This document shows, one piece after another, positions 35,641 to 47,295 of a DNA stretch of 64,000 bases. A program made the position numbers and the translations under genes. Below the pieces are notes generated by a model. That model was not told the DNA's origin, did not search any database, and saw only the letters and a list, made by a program, of their open reading frames with translations. Source of the DNA: Oryzias latipes (Eukaryota > Chordata > Actinopteri > Beloniformes > Adrianichthyidae); contig NC_019876.2 in the NCBI RefSeq assembly GCF_002234675.1, positions 15,055,354 to 15,119,353 on the forward strand. Direction: 5' to 3'. How positions within the stretch are numbered: position 1 is the stretch's first letter; each line of letters starts with the position of its first letter.

Positions 35641-36856
35641 GGTAAGTGTAGCATTCCAGCCGGACTTGATTCAGACGATGGACTCAATAATAGTAACTGA
35701 TGGACTATTATGGGGTATTCCAACCCATTTATTTACTCCACAGTCATAGTCACACCATAAGAGCTGAAGAAAAGCAAAACAACAAACTCACAATGATTCC
35801 TTTTTGATATAAAACCATTCTTTACCTCAGCTAGTAGCATTAAATTGTTGGATAACTTCAAACAGAATCATATTTCGTTATTTTACACAAACAATTTGAA
35901 AATAATCACAAAATGTTTACAGAGTAAATATAAACAAAAATCATACCTGTTCGCCTTCCAGCTAGATGCAAAAAAAATTATAGCTTTAGACAGTAATCCG
36001 TCTGTTGTTTGTCTGTTTCCTTTGTTTTTTTGTTTGTTTTGTTTCTGTTAAACTGACACAGGGATTTCACAGAAGTAGGTGGGACCTTCACAATAAAAGT
36101 CTTCAAACACATTACAAATATTAACAGTGTTTTTTATAATGTTCTTTTACATCTTTAGCATATTTCTTTTGAAATTAAAACCATCTTCAATCAAAGGAAA
36201 TGTTAAACAATAAGAAGAAAACAATTAAAATGGGTCTTTCACCGTAAGTACCTACAAGAAACCTTTAACCTCTTTCATTGTCATGTGTACAAATACTTGT
36301 ATTCCTCAGTTACAGCGATGTATAAATCACATTTTTCAACTTAAGGGCATGAGATCAAATCTCCTAACAGTTTAATGTCTCTTTCAGAAAACATAAAATG
36401 TTTCTTTCATTTCCCTTCAGTGACCTTCAACAGATGCAGAGTCATTCTCTCATCCACAACAAATTGTATACTTCAGAACAAAACTCACAAAAGACATTTA
36501 AAGACCCACTCTCCACTGTGTTTTTGACATTTGTAACACATTTTTTCTTATAGTATTTTTCTGATGATGAAAGTCATACATAAAGCAAATTAAAACCAAA
36601 ATTGCATTTCTGAGGAGACAACATGATGAAAATTCATCTGACAGTGGGTTTTATGGCTTCATTTAATGAAAACGGTTTGGACAGGTTAAATATTATTTTA
36701 AAATCCTGTTTAAAAAATTATTTCGAAACAAAAGAAACAATCCCTACCTTTCTAGAAAATTGTCAGTGGGTAGTGTCGGAGGAATTTATTTTGTTCTTCT
36801 TCTTTGTCGTGCAGTAAGACCATGACAAGCTTTTTTGTGAGTCAACATTCCGAAAA
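35361..36856 (+). repeat. Duplicated segment, copy A
   Basis: It is near-identical to 43332-44265. It includes the end of a Tc1-like relic, then a block starting at the shared TACCTACA (A: about 36248) and running to TTCCGAAAA. Copy A has about 600 bases (35641-36243) missing from B, with AAGT at both junctions. It lacks about 36 bases that B has after CTTCCATCAG. The homology ends exactly where the transposon copy at 36857 begins. Confidence 0.85.
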
Positions 36857-38766
36857 TATGGAGTTAATTCAGTCTCAATAATCAGAAATGCACACAACCG
36901 GTTTCACAAATACACACACTCTGATTCACAAATGTCATTTTATGAAAGCGTGAAAAATAAATTTGGACATTCACACCCTGTGTTTCACAAACACACACAT
37001 TGTGTTTCACACATGCACATTAAATGTTTTACAAATGCACAATAAGTGTTTCTCACAAATGTGCACACTGTGTTTCACAAAACATTTTAGAAATTCACAA
37101 TACATGTCTCAGAAATGCACAGTAGGTGCTTCACAAACATGATTTTTATGTTTACATGTGATGTGAACTCACAGATCACACGAATTGCAGAATGTGCATT
37201 CAAAAACCCGCTCTCATTTTTGAATCTCCCCACATGTGTGAGAGATTTTTCTACGGTGAATATTGAGACTCCTTGACGGAGCAGGTCAACTAATGTCATC
37301 ATTGGCTAGTGAATCTGTCAATCAAACTCATCACCAAAGCAGGCGGGTTCACTTTTAGCCAATCAAATGGCCCCTTAGACTTTCTTTTCACTTTCATGCA
37401 GGTGGCAAAAGCCCCGCCCATATTTGATTCTGTACCAGTTGGTCGTTAGCGTGTTAGGCTTAGCATGGCTTGTCGGTTTATTGCCTTCGGTTGTCAAAAA
37501 TTACTGGCTTGCGCAACTTTTCAGTGGACCTGGTGGCAAGGCAAAGGTGGTTGAATGAACTTGACATTGAATTCAGCGAACTGTGTCCTGGTCATGAGAT
37601 TTACAATGAATGTTTCACTCGGGATGTTTGTACGTTATCCTTTTTAGCTTTGATGCTAGCGTCATTTCAACACTCAGACACGGTTCCCTTCGGTCTTGAT
37701 TAAATTAAGGTGGAGGAGAAAAATCTTCAACTTCCACAGAAGGTTATGTGGAGAAACTGGCATCACTTTCCTCCGTACCACGCAGTGGGACATTACCTCA
37801 AACTCATCTCACTGTCAATCACAGATACCCAATACACCTCCCCTGCTTAGCCCGAAGTCACTTTGCTGGACCTTAATTTTGTAATAACTCTGTCATTGAT
37901 TTTATATTGTAACCATATTTCTGCTGCTAACCTCTTGGCCAGGTCACCCTTGCATAGATCTTCATCTCTATGGGTTTTACAACTGGTTAAATACTACACA
38001 ACAAAAGATGGTCATAGAACAACACAGTTAAAACATTCACCCTTTATTGCCGAGTAAAATTCAGTGAAAACATGAACGGTTTAAAACATCAAAATTTAAG
38101 CAGATGTGGGATCTCTACGGATTTTATTTAAACTGGAATTAATCTTCATAACATCCTTGCATACAATGAAGTCCCTTGAACAAAGCAGTATTTATTTGAA
38201 CTTTGTCTTGCTCCCCTCAGTCTCTCTCCTTCTGTATGTAGCCTAAATTAAGTTCTAAACATACTGGACAGTGAAGATGTAGGTACATCTGATAGCTCAC
38301 AATGCCATGCATTGTGATGCATTTTGAATTTACAGATGTGCTATTCTTCCTACTTGATTTAAAAAAAAAACAATTTAGGGAAATTGTTTGCGCCACACAA
38401 CAATAATACTTTTCAAATAATGTGCGATTCATTTTCGATTAACATTCATTGTAGTCATTGTGATTTCATGATACTGTTCTTGATACTTTCCACTTTAGTC
38501 GAACTGCACACAAATCAGTTGTACAGTACAGTGAGATTAAATAAAGCATTTACCGTACCTAGGGATCAGAAACAGGGTTCTGAGTCAAGCCCAACTGCCA
38601 CAGCTGATTTGGTGTCATGCTTTGCTGCGTCCTGATTGGATGGCTGTCCCACGCGTCACTAAAGTCATCCAAACGTTGTACGAAAATATAGTGGCAGTAG
38701 AATAAGTGATATTACTGATGCTGAGCAAGTCTTGGTCCTCAGGAGAGTGCAGGATGTTGTAATATA
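36857..38766 (-). mobile_element. Second, right-truncated copy of the IS3EU-like transposon
   Basis: It begins TATGGAGTTAATTCAG and follows the left 2.25 kb of the 9455-15797 element: the inverted repeat with CACAAATGCACA units, the broken THAP-like region (37465 on) and the exon homologous to 11494-11757. Homology stops near 38766 in a TATA-rich junction followed directly by a LINE 3' end. The right half, right inverted repeat and hAT insertion are absent. Several small internal deletions separate it from copy 1, for example about 200 bases in the counterpart of 10880-11230. Confidence 0.8.
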
Positions 38767-38797
38767 TATATCTAAAAAATAAAAAAAAACGCCCCTC

Positions 38798-39640
38798 TCA
38801 CCCTTCTGCGGGTGGTTTCTCCTCCAAGCTCGGGTCGTCTACCAGAGGCCTGGGAGCTTGAGGGTCCTGCAGTATCTTAGCTGTTCCTAGCACTGCGCTT
38901 TTTTGGACTGAGAGGTCTGAAGTCTTTCCAGGTATCTGTTGTAGCCACTCCTCCAGCTTGGGGGTTACTGCCCCGAATGCTCCAATTACCACAGGCACCA
39001 CTGACACCTTCACTTTCCACGCTTTCTCCAGTTCTTCTCTGAGTCCCTGGTATTTCTCCAGTTTCTCATGTTCCTTCTTCCTGATGTTCCCATCACTTGG
39101 CACTGCCACATCCACCACAACGGCTTTCCTCTGTTCTTTATCCACCACTACAATGTCTGGTTGGTTCGCCATTACCATCCTATCGGTCTGGATCTGGAAG
39201 TCCCACAGGATCTTTGCTCTGTCATTCTCTACCACCTTCGGAGGTTTTTCCCATTTTGACCTTGGGGTTTTCAGTCCATGTTCTGCACACATGTTCCTGT
39301 ATATAATTCCAGCCACTTGATTGTGGCGCTCCATGTATGCTTTACCTGCTAGCATCTTACACCCTGCAGTTATGTGCTGGATTGTTTCAGGCGCCTCTTT
39401 GCACAGCCTACACCTTGGGTCTTGTCTGGTGTGGTAGATCTGAGCCTCTATTGCTGTGGTGCTCAGGGCTTGTTCCTGAGCTGCCAGGATGAGCGCTTCA
39501 GTGCTGTCCTGTAGGCCAGCCCTTTCTAGCCATTGCTAGGACTTCTTGATATCAGCCACTTCAGTTACCTTCATGTGCTTAGGATGAGACAACACAGCTG
39601 ATCTGTGGGGCAGGGGACATGCCAGTCCCCGACTGGGAAA
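38798..39640 (-). pseudogene. 3' fragment of a non-LTR retrotransposon with restriction-like endonuclease domain
   Basis: An open frame of 185 codons (39355-38798) carries QPDIVVVDKEQRKAVVVDVA, the PD-(D/E)XK-type endonuclease core of R2/NeSL/Rex6-like LINEs, followed by GAVTPKLEEWLQQIPG. Just upstream in the same frame (39360-39420) lies a CX2CX8HX4C zinc knuckle, typical of these proteins before the endonuclease. A stop codon interrupts the frame near 39533. The fragment is 5'-truncated, as usual for LINE copies, and ends near 38770 in an A/T-rich tail beside the truncated DNA transposon. The exact clade is not resolved. Confidence 0.78.
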
Positions 39641-39660
39641 TAATGTCCTAGGAAATCTAC

Positions 39661-41920
39661 TCATCTGCGGCACCTGCAATTTTTGCAAATTTTACACCCT
39701 GTAGCCGCTAGATGGCTAAGAATTATGTCTGTGGCGTCTAAACATGGATCAACTGTTTGAGCTGTTATCAGAATTTTATCCACATACTGGAAGAAAGTGA
39801 CGTTGACTGGCAGGGGACAATCACAAAGCACCTCCTTTAATACCTGATTGAAAATTCCCGGAGAGAGTGCGAACCCCTGTTGAAAACTCGTGTAACGCAT
39901 CTACTGGGTTTCACACGTAAATGAGAAGATGTCCACACTCAGGGTGTAGAGGCAGACAGAGGAAGCATTAGCCAGGTCAAGGCATGTAAACAAGCAGTGC
40001 AAGTGGTCCAGTTTGGCCAGGGCTACGTATGGATTAGGATCAGAAACGGTTGAAGCGCTTAAAATGTAATTTACAGCATGCAAATTGGTGGGCAATTTAC
40101 CGACCCATCATCTGTGGTGCCCTGAGCTCACAGATGAGGTGGCTTTCAGTCAATTAAGGCCTTCGCCAGGGGATGGTCAGTCCGCTCATGACCATGACGG
40201 CAAAGTACCTGAGCGTGTTCTAGGGTGGCTTTGTCCTCCCCGCAACCATGATGCCATAAGTTTTTGCTATGGGAGAAAACCAGACTTGGGACATCTGAGT
40301 GGGAGTCTAATCCGCTAATCCGTTTGGGCCCAGGCGTGTTTTAACACTCTGCCTAATTCTTTAGTCTAAAGGCCCGTACACACCGGGACGAATATTCGCC
40401 AGGCGTTATTCCATAGCGTTTTTCGCCACGTTTTTTGTGTTCACACCCAGGCGATTTTCGCTGACGATGAGCCAAGTGAACATGCAATTTCATTAACTGA
40501 CATTAGATGGTGCTTAATGTAAAACAGAAATACTCCTGTACACAAGGTGGCGCTGCGCAACTTTACGCTTCTTAAAGTCGCTTTTCACTCAGAAGAAGAG
40601 AGCAAGTATTTATGCGCTTGTCAGAATCATACAAAGAAAACATGAATATTTCAAGCACCAGTTGCTCCAACTGCTTGGTTCGGGGATATTTTAGAATGTC
40701 TGTCATTATTTCTTCGCGGCAGTGTAGACGCTACTTGGCGTCTATCTTCTTCGCTGGTATATGTGCTCAGCATGACAGTTTTGTGTTTGAGCGCCCCCAA
40801 GTTGTGTTTTACTGTGACTTCAGAAGCTCCAGACACGTGTGCCAAAGCGCCATTCTCATTGGTCGTATAGTTTTCGACGCGGCGCGTCAAACCAAAAAAA
40901 CGAACGCGAGGCATTTTTTAAAAAGTGACGCTTTGACGCGTGGCGTTTTTTTCGCGTCGGTGTGCACACTCACACTGGTGCCCTTTGTTTAGTCACGAGG
41001 CGTTAAACGTCGGCGAATATCGCAGGCGAAATTCGTCCCGGTGTGTACGGGCATTTATGTTTGGGATGCAATGTAAGGGAAACGTGGGGTACACTATCAG
41101 AAACTATGCCTTGTGAGAGGGTGTGAGCAGAGCGTCTGCTACCAACCCCTCAGAGGCTACATAAATATTTAGTCTAGCAATCTGCTATTACTGTCCTTCT
41201 GTTGGGCCTTGGTACCAGGTTTTCTCATTTCCATCTTAAAAAAAATAATGTGAGGGGGTCAGGTGGGGAGGTGTAGGGCTCAAGGCTGGAGATCCAAGGT
41301 TTCCACACCAGAAAAGCTGACAGAATACCTTCATGCACTATGATTTCTGGATCGAGCAATCCCCAGTACAAGTCTGCCAGTGGCTCCTCTGTTGGACGAA
41401 TCAGGTACTGCGCCTCATGAGTGAGTTCATCCACTCGGCAGTGGAGTACCGTATGGTCCCATCTGGTAGAATGACCTGTAACCCATCCGGGCTGCACAGA
41501 GTGGTGGGTCCCAGCTTCACCAGCAGGTCACAACCCAAAAATCGACTTGCACTGTCGGCGAGTACACAAAGTAGTCGCTCAGTCTGTTTGCTGACCTTAG
41601 TGTTCAAGGACTTGGTGTATGGCAGAGTCTGTGTCTCATTGTTTTTGAGGATTCCAGAGGTTCCATGCCTCCTGGGATGCCAGTTCATTGCAGGCATTTG
41701 GTGAACAGGCCCATGTCCACGCCCTCTTGGGGTTCCGCCCCTAGGTGGTCAACCCTGGACCCACGCCATCCATAAGGCTGCCAAAGTTCGTATGGACAGC
41801 TCTTAGTCCAATGGCCAGGTTCCTCGCAGTAATAGCACAATCCAGCATCCATCAGTTCCCTGAGTGTACCTCCGCCTCTCACCCCACCTCTCCCCATCAT
41901 TGTCCCCTAAATCCTGCGGG
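39661..41920 (-). pseudogene. Decayed LTR-retroelement / endogenous-retrovirus gag-pol relic
   Basis: Minus-strand frames appear in gag-pol order. About 41840-41795 encodes a CCHC knuckle (CX2CX4HX4C) of nucleocapsid type; 41697-41400 has protease-region-like sequence; 40318-39661 has reverse-transcriptase-like sequence with the FALSPGIFNQVL segment. The catalytic YxDD box has become YVDK. The frame is broken by several stops and shifts, and a 680-base DNA transposon (40372-41052) lies in the middle. I did not find paired LTRs or an env region. It is a non-functional old copy; assignment to retrovirus rather than another LTR group is uncertain. Confidence 0.6.
40372..41052. mobile_element. 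680-bp inverted-repeat DNA transposon in the retroelement relic
   Basis: The ends are GCCCGTACACACCGGGACGA and its reverse complement, extending imperfectly inward through GAATATTCGCC / GGCGAATATCGC. No transposase is seen. The superfamily is not assigned because no clear target duplication is visible at the borders. Confidence 0.7.
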
Positions 41921-41929
41921 GCGAGGGTT

Positions 41930-43035
41930 GGATTGATAGCAATCACCACCAAACCTGTTTATAGGTGAGTCATAGTTTGTAAAAGGAAACCAGGCCGGAC
42001 CTGGCGGAAATGTACCAGACAAATGCGACTACTGAGCGTCAGTTGTGGACCTAAGAAATTTTATTTATATATTTAATTATTTTTTATTTTTTTATTCATT
42101 TATTAATTTATTTGCTTTCTGCCTAGCCTCTGCCAGCTTCAACACAATTAACTGTTCATTTACTTCTTCCAATATATTGTCTTCCTATTGACATTAAACG
42201 TTTAATCCCTGGGAAATTCAAGGCTGCAGACCTGCAGCTGTGAGGAGAGGCTGAATCTCTAGGACGTGTGTCCAAACAGTATAACTGCCCGTCAGTGGGC
42301 AGAATGAATATAAGTATTGTCTGTCCAATCCACAAAATCTTTTTCCTTTTTGTATTTTATTTTATTTATTTTCAGTCTTGTTATAACTTTTTGTGTGGCT
42401 GGAAAAGCTGGGCGTGAGCTAACAGCATATCTATGCAGTGTGATTCCAGAAAAAGTTTACTAACAAATATCCATCTACAGATATTACATCACCCGTTGTA
42501 TAATCAAAGATTTAGGAGCCCCTAATACTGGAACTTTCCGTTCATCCAAAATATTTGTGTTGTTGTGTGTTTTCTTTTTAATTTAGGACGTATGTGTGTG
42601 CTGTTCGTCCATCATCCTGTTCGATAAGCAGTTCCCAGATGAACCTGCTTTGTCACAGCTCCCTGTCCTAAGTGCATCTCATCTTCCTGTATTTTTCTGA
42701 CACCCTCTCAGAGGGAAGACGTTGTCTTTCTTCACTGCTCTGTCCTGTCAGATGTTATCAGATCCTCCTTGCTGCGTTTCATTTGTTTTTGCATACGCTG
42801 GTTCCCCAATCACCTCTGACCTCATGCTGTCCCCAGAGCCCCTGCTTCTCTTTATCTACCTTTAGCCATGTCACCAACACAACTCCAACTAAACAAAAAC
42901 ACAATTCACACACCCAACAACAAATGTTTTTTTAGAACACAGATAAAGCAAAGAAGTATAGTCCATAGCTTTTAACACAATCAAAACTTATACACAAAAG
43001 CACAAAATACAAAACCATTTCACTGAAGTCTGTTA
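41930..43035. other. Intergenic stretch without recognisable features
   Basis: AT-rich sequence between the retroelement relic and repeat family B. Only short frames, no domain, no inverted repeats that I can see. Confidence 0.5.
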
Positions 43036-43039
43036 GTAT

Positions 43040-43255
43040 GTCTTCTTCCTCTTTTGGCTTCTCCCATCAGGGGTCGCCACAGCGAACAAGTCGCATGGTA
43101 AACTTGGCAATGTTTTACGCCGGATGCCCTTCCTGACGCAACCCTCTCAAACCGGGCTTGGGACCGGCACAGGGGTAGAGAAGGGAACAGGGAGCAGCCC
43201 GGAGTCGAACCCTGGTTTCACAGATGGAAGGCGCCGCAAACCAGCACGAGCTAAC
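43040..43255 (+). mobile_element. Dispersed repeat family B, best copy
   Basis: It contains GGGGTCGCCACAGCGAACAA, GCCGGATGCCCTTCCTGACG and GGGCTTGGGACCGGCACAGG, then AGTCGAACCCTGG. Other copies are at 27765-27880, 29225-29395 (both in calpain introns), a reverse copy at 34345-34510, and a fragment near 24400-24475. It is a common fish SINE-like repeat; its formal name is not claimed. Confidence 0.6.
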
Positions 43256-43331
43256 TACTATTAATCTTCATGTCCTCCCCCCTTTTTATTTTTATTTTTT
43301 TTTATATATATTTTTTGTTTCTTCAGGAAAT

Positions 43332-44265
43332 CAGGATGATTGATTCGTATTAAGGAAAGGAGGAATGGGGTACTGTACAATGAGATTTTGAGCAAACACC
43401 TCCTTCCATCAGTGAGAACATTGAGACTGAAACATGGCTAGATCTTCCAGCAACAAGTTGATCCCAAACACATCACCCAGACAACGAAGGACTAGCTACA
43501 TAAAAAGCATTTTTCTAGCCGGTCTCTGGACCTCAATCAGACAGAGAATCTGTGGAGAAAGTTGAATGTCTGTGTTGCCCAAAACTTCACAGCACTTGAC
43601 AAGGTCTGTATGGGTGAATGGACCAAAATAGCTGATTCTGTGTGAATCTGGTAAGTACCTACAGGAAACCTTTGACCTCTGTTATTGTCATTGTACAAAT
43701 ACTTGTATTCCTCAGTTACAGCGATGTATAAATCACATTTTTTAACTTAAGGGCATGAGATCAAATCTCCTAACAGTTTAATGTCTCTTTCAGAAAACAT
43801 AAAATGTTTCTTTCATTTCCCTTCAGTGACCTTCAACAGATGCAGAGTCATTCTCTCATCCACAACAAATTGTATACTTCAGAACAAAACTCACAAAAGA
43901 CATTTAAAGACCCACTCTCCACTGTGTTTTTGACATTTGTAGCACATTTTTTCTTAGAGTATTTTTCTGATGATGAAAGTCATACATAAAGCAAATTAAA
44001 ACCAAAATTGCATTTCTGAGGAGACAACATGATGAAAATTCATCTGACAGTGGGTTTTATGGCTTCATTTAATGAAAACGGTTTGGACAGGTTAAATATT
44101 ATTTTAAAATCCTGTTTAAAAAATCATTTCGAAACAAAAGAAACAATGAATCCCTACCTTCTAGAAAATTGTCAGTGGGTAGTGTCGGAGGAATTTGTTT
44201 TGTTCCTCTTCTTTGTCGTGCAGTAAGACCATGACAAGCTTTTTTGTGAGTCAACATTCCGAAAA
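43332..44265 (+). repeat. Duplicated segment, copy B
   Basis: Counterpart of 35361-36856, ending at GAAAA before unique sequence that leads into the TMEM272-like promoter region. It keeps about 36 bases lost in copy A and lacks the 600-base block of A. It contains no transposon insertion, so it represents the state before the insertion at the shared end point. Confidence 0.85.
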
Positions 44266-44329
44266 TGACTTTTGTCTTTCTTTTGTTCTTTTTTCTCCCC
44301 AGTCTCTTTGGGACGTTGTTGTATTTTTT

Positions 44330-44477
44330 TTAAAGGTCTACTCGATGTCACCGTGCCCTCGCGAGCGCCAATGATAGGAGGAGGCCGTAGGCCACGCCCC
44401 CTGAAGGCGCGGCTGCGCAGTTGTCAAAAACGCAGCAGAAACACACTGAACACAGAGCTCCCAGATTCAACCCGAAG
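44330..44477 (+). promoter_or_regulatory. tmem272: GC-rich stretch with probable non-coding first exon of the TMEM272-like gene
   Basis: The stretch is rich in CpG compared with its AT-rich surroundings and ends at a strong donor (GAAG then GTGAGT at 44478). The first TMEM272-like coding exon begins at an acceptor with only 7 bases of leader before its ATG, so an upstream 5' exon is required. Linking the two across a 2.8-kb intron is inference; no transcript evidence is available. Confidence 0.35.
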
Positions 44478-45164
44478 GTGAGTAATTTTCCTTACTCGGT
44501 CCGTAAAACCCGGATTATCCTCTATTTTTTTTACAGTGTTTTTCAGCCTCATTTCTAGCAGTTGGACCGTTTTAAAAAGGCTTACCAAAATGGACGAGTT
44601 TCTAACTTTTAAATTTAAGACTTTATTGTTGTTACCTGTGTTAGTTTGCTTTTCACTAATAGGGAAACTTAGGAAAAAGACAGAAAATGACGAAAACTCA
44701 GCTTTCATGCACAGGACGAAACAAAATGTAAGAAATTCAATAAGAACTTTGGAAAGAACCTTTTTTTATCAAACAAAAAATACTTCATTTTATTTTAGTA
44801 TTTAAAATCAATTTAGCAATTTGTAGTGGCCAAAAATTCTAAGGGCAAAAACCCACACATTTTGAATTGCTGGGCTGCAGTCAGAATGTGGGATTGCTCC
44901 TTTTTTGCTGCATGTCTACTATTTGTTGTTCCGGTTTAACACGTCTCTGTTAAAGTTTTCTAGCCCGGTCATGTTTTTAACTGCAGTAGTTCAACTTGTT
45001 TTGGTGGGTTTGGCGCTGGAATGAAGTGGAACTTCTTTTTAGGAATCATGAATAATGTAGTGAAACGCTCCCATCCTGCACTTCCTGCCGGAGTTTCTAC
45101 AACTTCCTGTCCTTCAAAATAAATTAACCACTGACAACCCTATTAATTCTATTTTTTAAATTTG

Positions 45165-45190
45165 ATCATTATTATTATTATTATTATTAG
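45165..45190 (+). repeat. ATT trinucleotide microsatellite
   Basis: About eight ATT units in an AT-rich context upstream of the TMEM272-like coding exons. Confidence 0.8.
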
Positions 45191-45469
45191 GTTTGTTCAT
45201 TATGGGCAACGGCAATTAACAGCGTCAATAAATAAATTAAGAATAAAATGAAATAAATAACTACAATTTGGCCCAGTGGGTTCTCCAAGGTTAAGCCAAA
45301 TATTTTTGTTTGGAAACAGAACAATAAATAACTAGATATATAGCATGACTTGCAATTATGCAAGTGTAAATGCTGTTTGCTCAATCTGGCCGCTGAATAT
45401 GCTAAAACTAAAAGATGAAAATTCTGAAGTTTACAGATTAAAAAAAAGGCTAAAGTTGATAGCTTCCTG

Positions 45470-45660
45470 GAATATTAGCTAAAGTGCAAATTGGACGAGA
45501 ACCTCAGTGGATGTCAAATTAGCCAAACAGCTTGGATGTTGCTAAAATATTAGCTAAACTTTAAATTAGCTTCAGCAAATCTTAGTGGATGCCAAATTAG
45601 TCCCAAAAAGCTAGCATGTTGCTAAAATCCTTGCTAAACTCCAAATTAGCTCAGTCACGG
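45470..45660 (+). repeat. Imperfect minisatellite, about 75-bp unit
   Basis: Two and a half units share GTTGCTAAAATATTAGCTAA, CTCAGTGGATG and CCAAATTAGC with scattered changes. No coding potential. Confidence 0.55.
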
Positions 45661-45888
45661 CTGCAACTGCGCAGGCATCTGCAGTTGGGCTGGGTGTTTG
45701 GATTCCGGTAATGCCCGGAGCTCAGTGAATGCACCACACAGAGACGTTTGTCAACCTTGGGTTCTGTCACTCAACCTGTTGTCTGGAGTTTTAGGGGCAG
45801 TTTTAGGGGGAGGAGGGCTGGTGCATGAGGCTGAATTCAGGCGTCTGAGGAGCGTAGATCCACTAACGCATAAAAAAAAGAGTTATAT

Positions 45889-46045
45889 AAAAGTCCCCAC
45901 TGGGGGACCAGAAACAGAACACCAATGGGGGACCTTTCCGTGTGGAGTTTGCATGTTCTCCTTGTGCATGCGTGGATTTTCTCCAGGAACTTTGGCTTCC
46001 TCCCGACATCCAAAAACATGCTTCATAGGTTGATTAGTTTAACAG
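45889..46045 (+). mobile_element. SINE family A fragment in the 5' intron of the TMEM272-like gene
   Basis: Body region only (GGGGACCTTTCCGTGTGGAG to CAAAAACATGCTTCATAGG); the pol III head is missing. Confidence 0.6.
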
Positions 46046-47295
46046 TTTTCTGTTTGTTCTGTAAGATATGAATACATTAGAATTTATTTGTAGAGTAAAT
46101 GCTTTCTTTCTGATCTGATCAAACAGTTTAGTGTTCTGCTCGATTCGTGTTCCCTTTTGAAACGTGAACGCTTTAATTGTGTTCCTTCAGTGCATCTGTT
46201 GTGTTTAAAGTATGAAACTAAACAGATTATACGTTTCCCCCATGAGTCAAGTGTGTTCAAATTTGACAAATGTAACTATTTGGATTATATCGTGATATTA
46301 ACCGTTATCGCCTGATATGGGGGGGAAAAAACTATGCTGTGATATAAAAAAAAATTCTATATCGCCCAGCCCTACGTATTACTAACAAAAAATTAACGAA
46401 TATCTTCACGGTCAGCTGATGGCGTTTCTCCATGCAGGGTCACAAACTTCGGTTCTTGCTGTTCAGGAACCGCTAGAACCAGCTCTTGGGGGGGCGATGC
46501 AACACTCCCCTCCCCAGAAATTTATGCAGCACCCTCCGCGGACGCAACATTGTCTCATTCAAGCGTCTTGAGTCTTCTGAGTTTTTGTGACGAACCAGAG
46601 GAGTCATGTGACTGAAAACAAAAATCTGCAAAAACGCGAATAAGCGCGGGAAAACTGTATTCCTCCCGTTGGAGGAATTTAGCCATTTTTTCTCATTTAG
46701 CTGTTTAGCTGAATAATTAATTGTCATTAAACATGTCAAATTTTTTGTTGTAAATGAATACTGTGTTTATTTATGAAAATGCTTTGAACAATAAATTGTT
46801 AAACAGCTTTTTTTACCACAATATGATCAATATTCTCTTACTTCCTTTGGTTCAGAGGGAAAACATAATAAAGAGAAGAATATATGAAAATAACGCACAT
46901 TTTTTCCCCTTAATTTAAACCCAGTTTAGTTGTTATCTGTTACATTTTAAATTAAAAAACTTGGGGAAAAATGCAGCAATTGAAGTTCTTTTTTTCTTGT
47001 CCAAAATGAACAAAACATTCCACCCTCTTTTGTGATATTAGAAATTATTTAATAAAATGTAAATTGGTGAATTAATAATAATAATAGCATTTCCAGAATA
47101 CATTTTAAGAAAAGACAAACAAAAAGTTGATTAAAGCAAAACGTTTAGCCAGGAGAAGGCCGAACCTTGAGTGAGAACGTTTCATTTGAGAAGCAAAACG
47201 GACATGAACCATGAGGAAATGGTCAGGAATGAGTAAAAAGACCATTAAAACTGTCCTGATGATGAACCCTGTGTTTGTTGTCCTACAGGTGAAAG

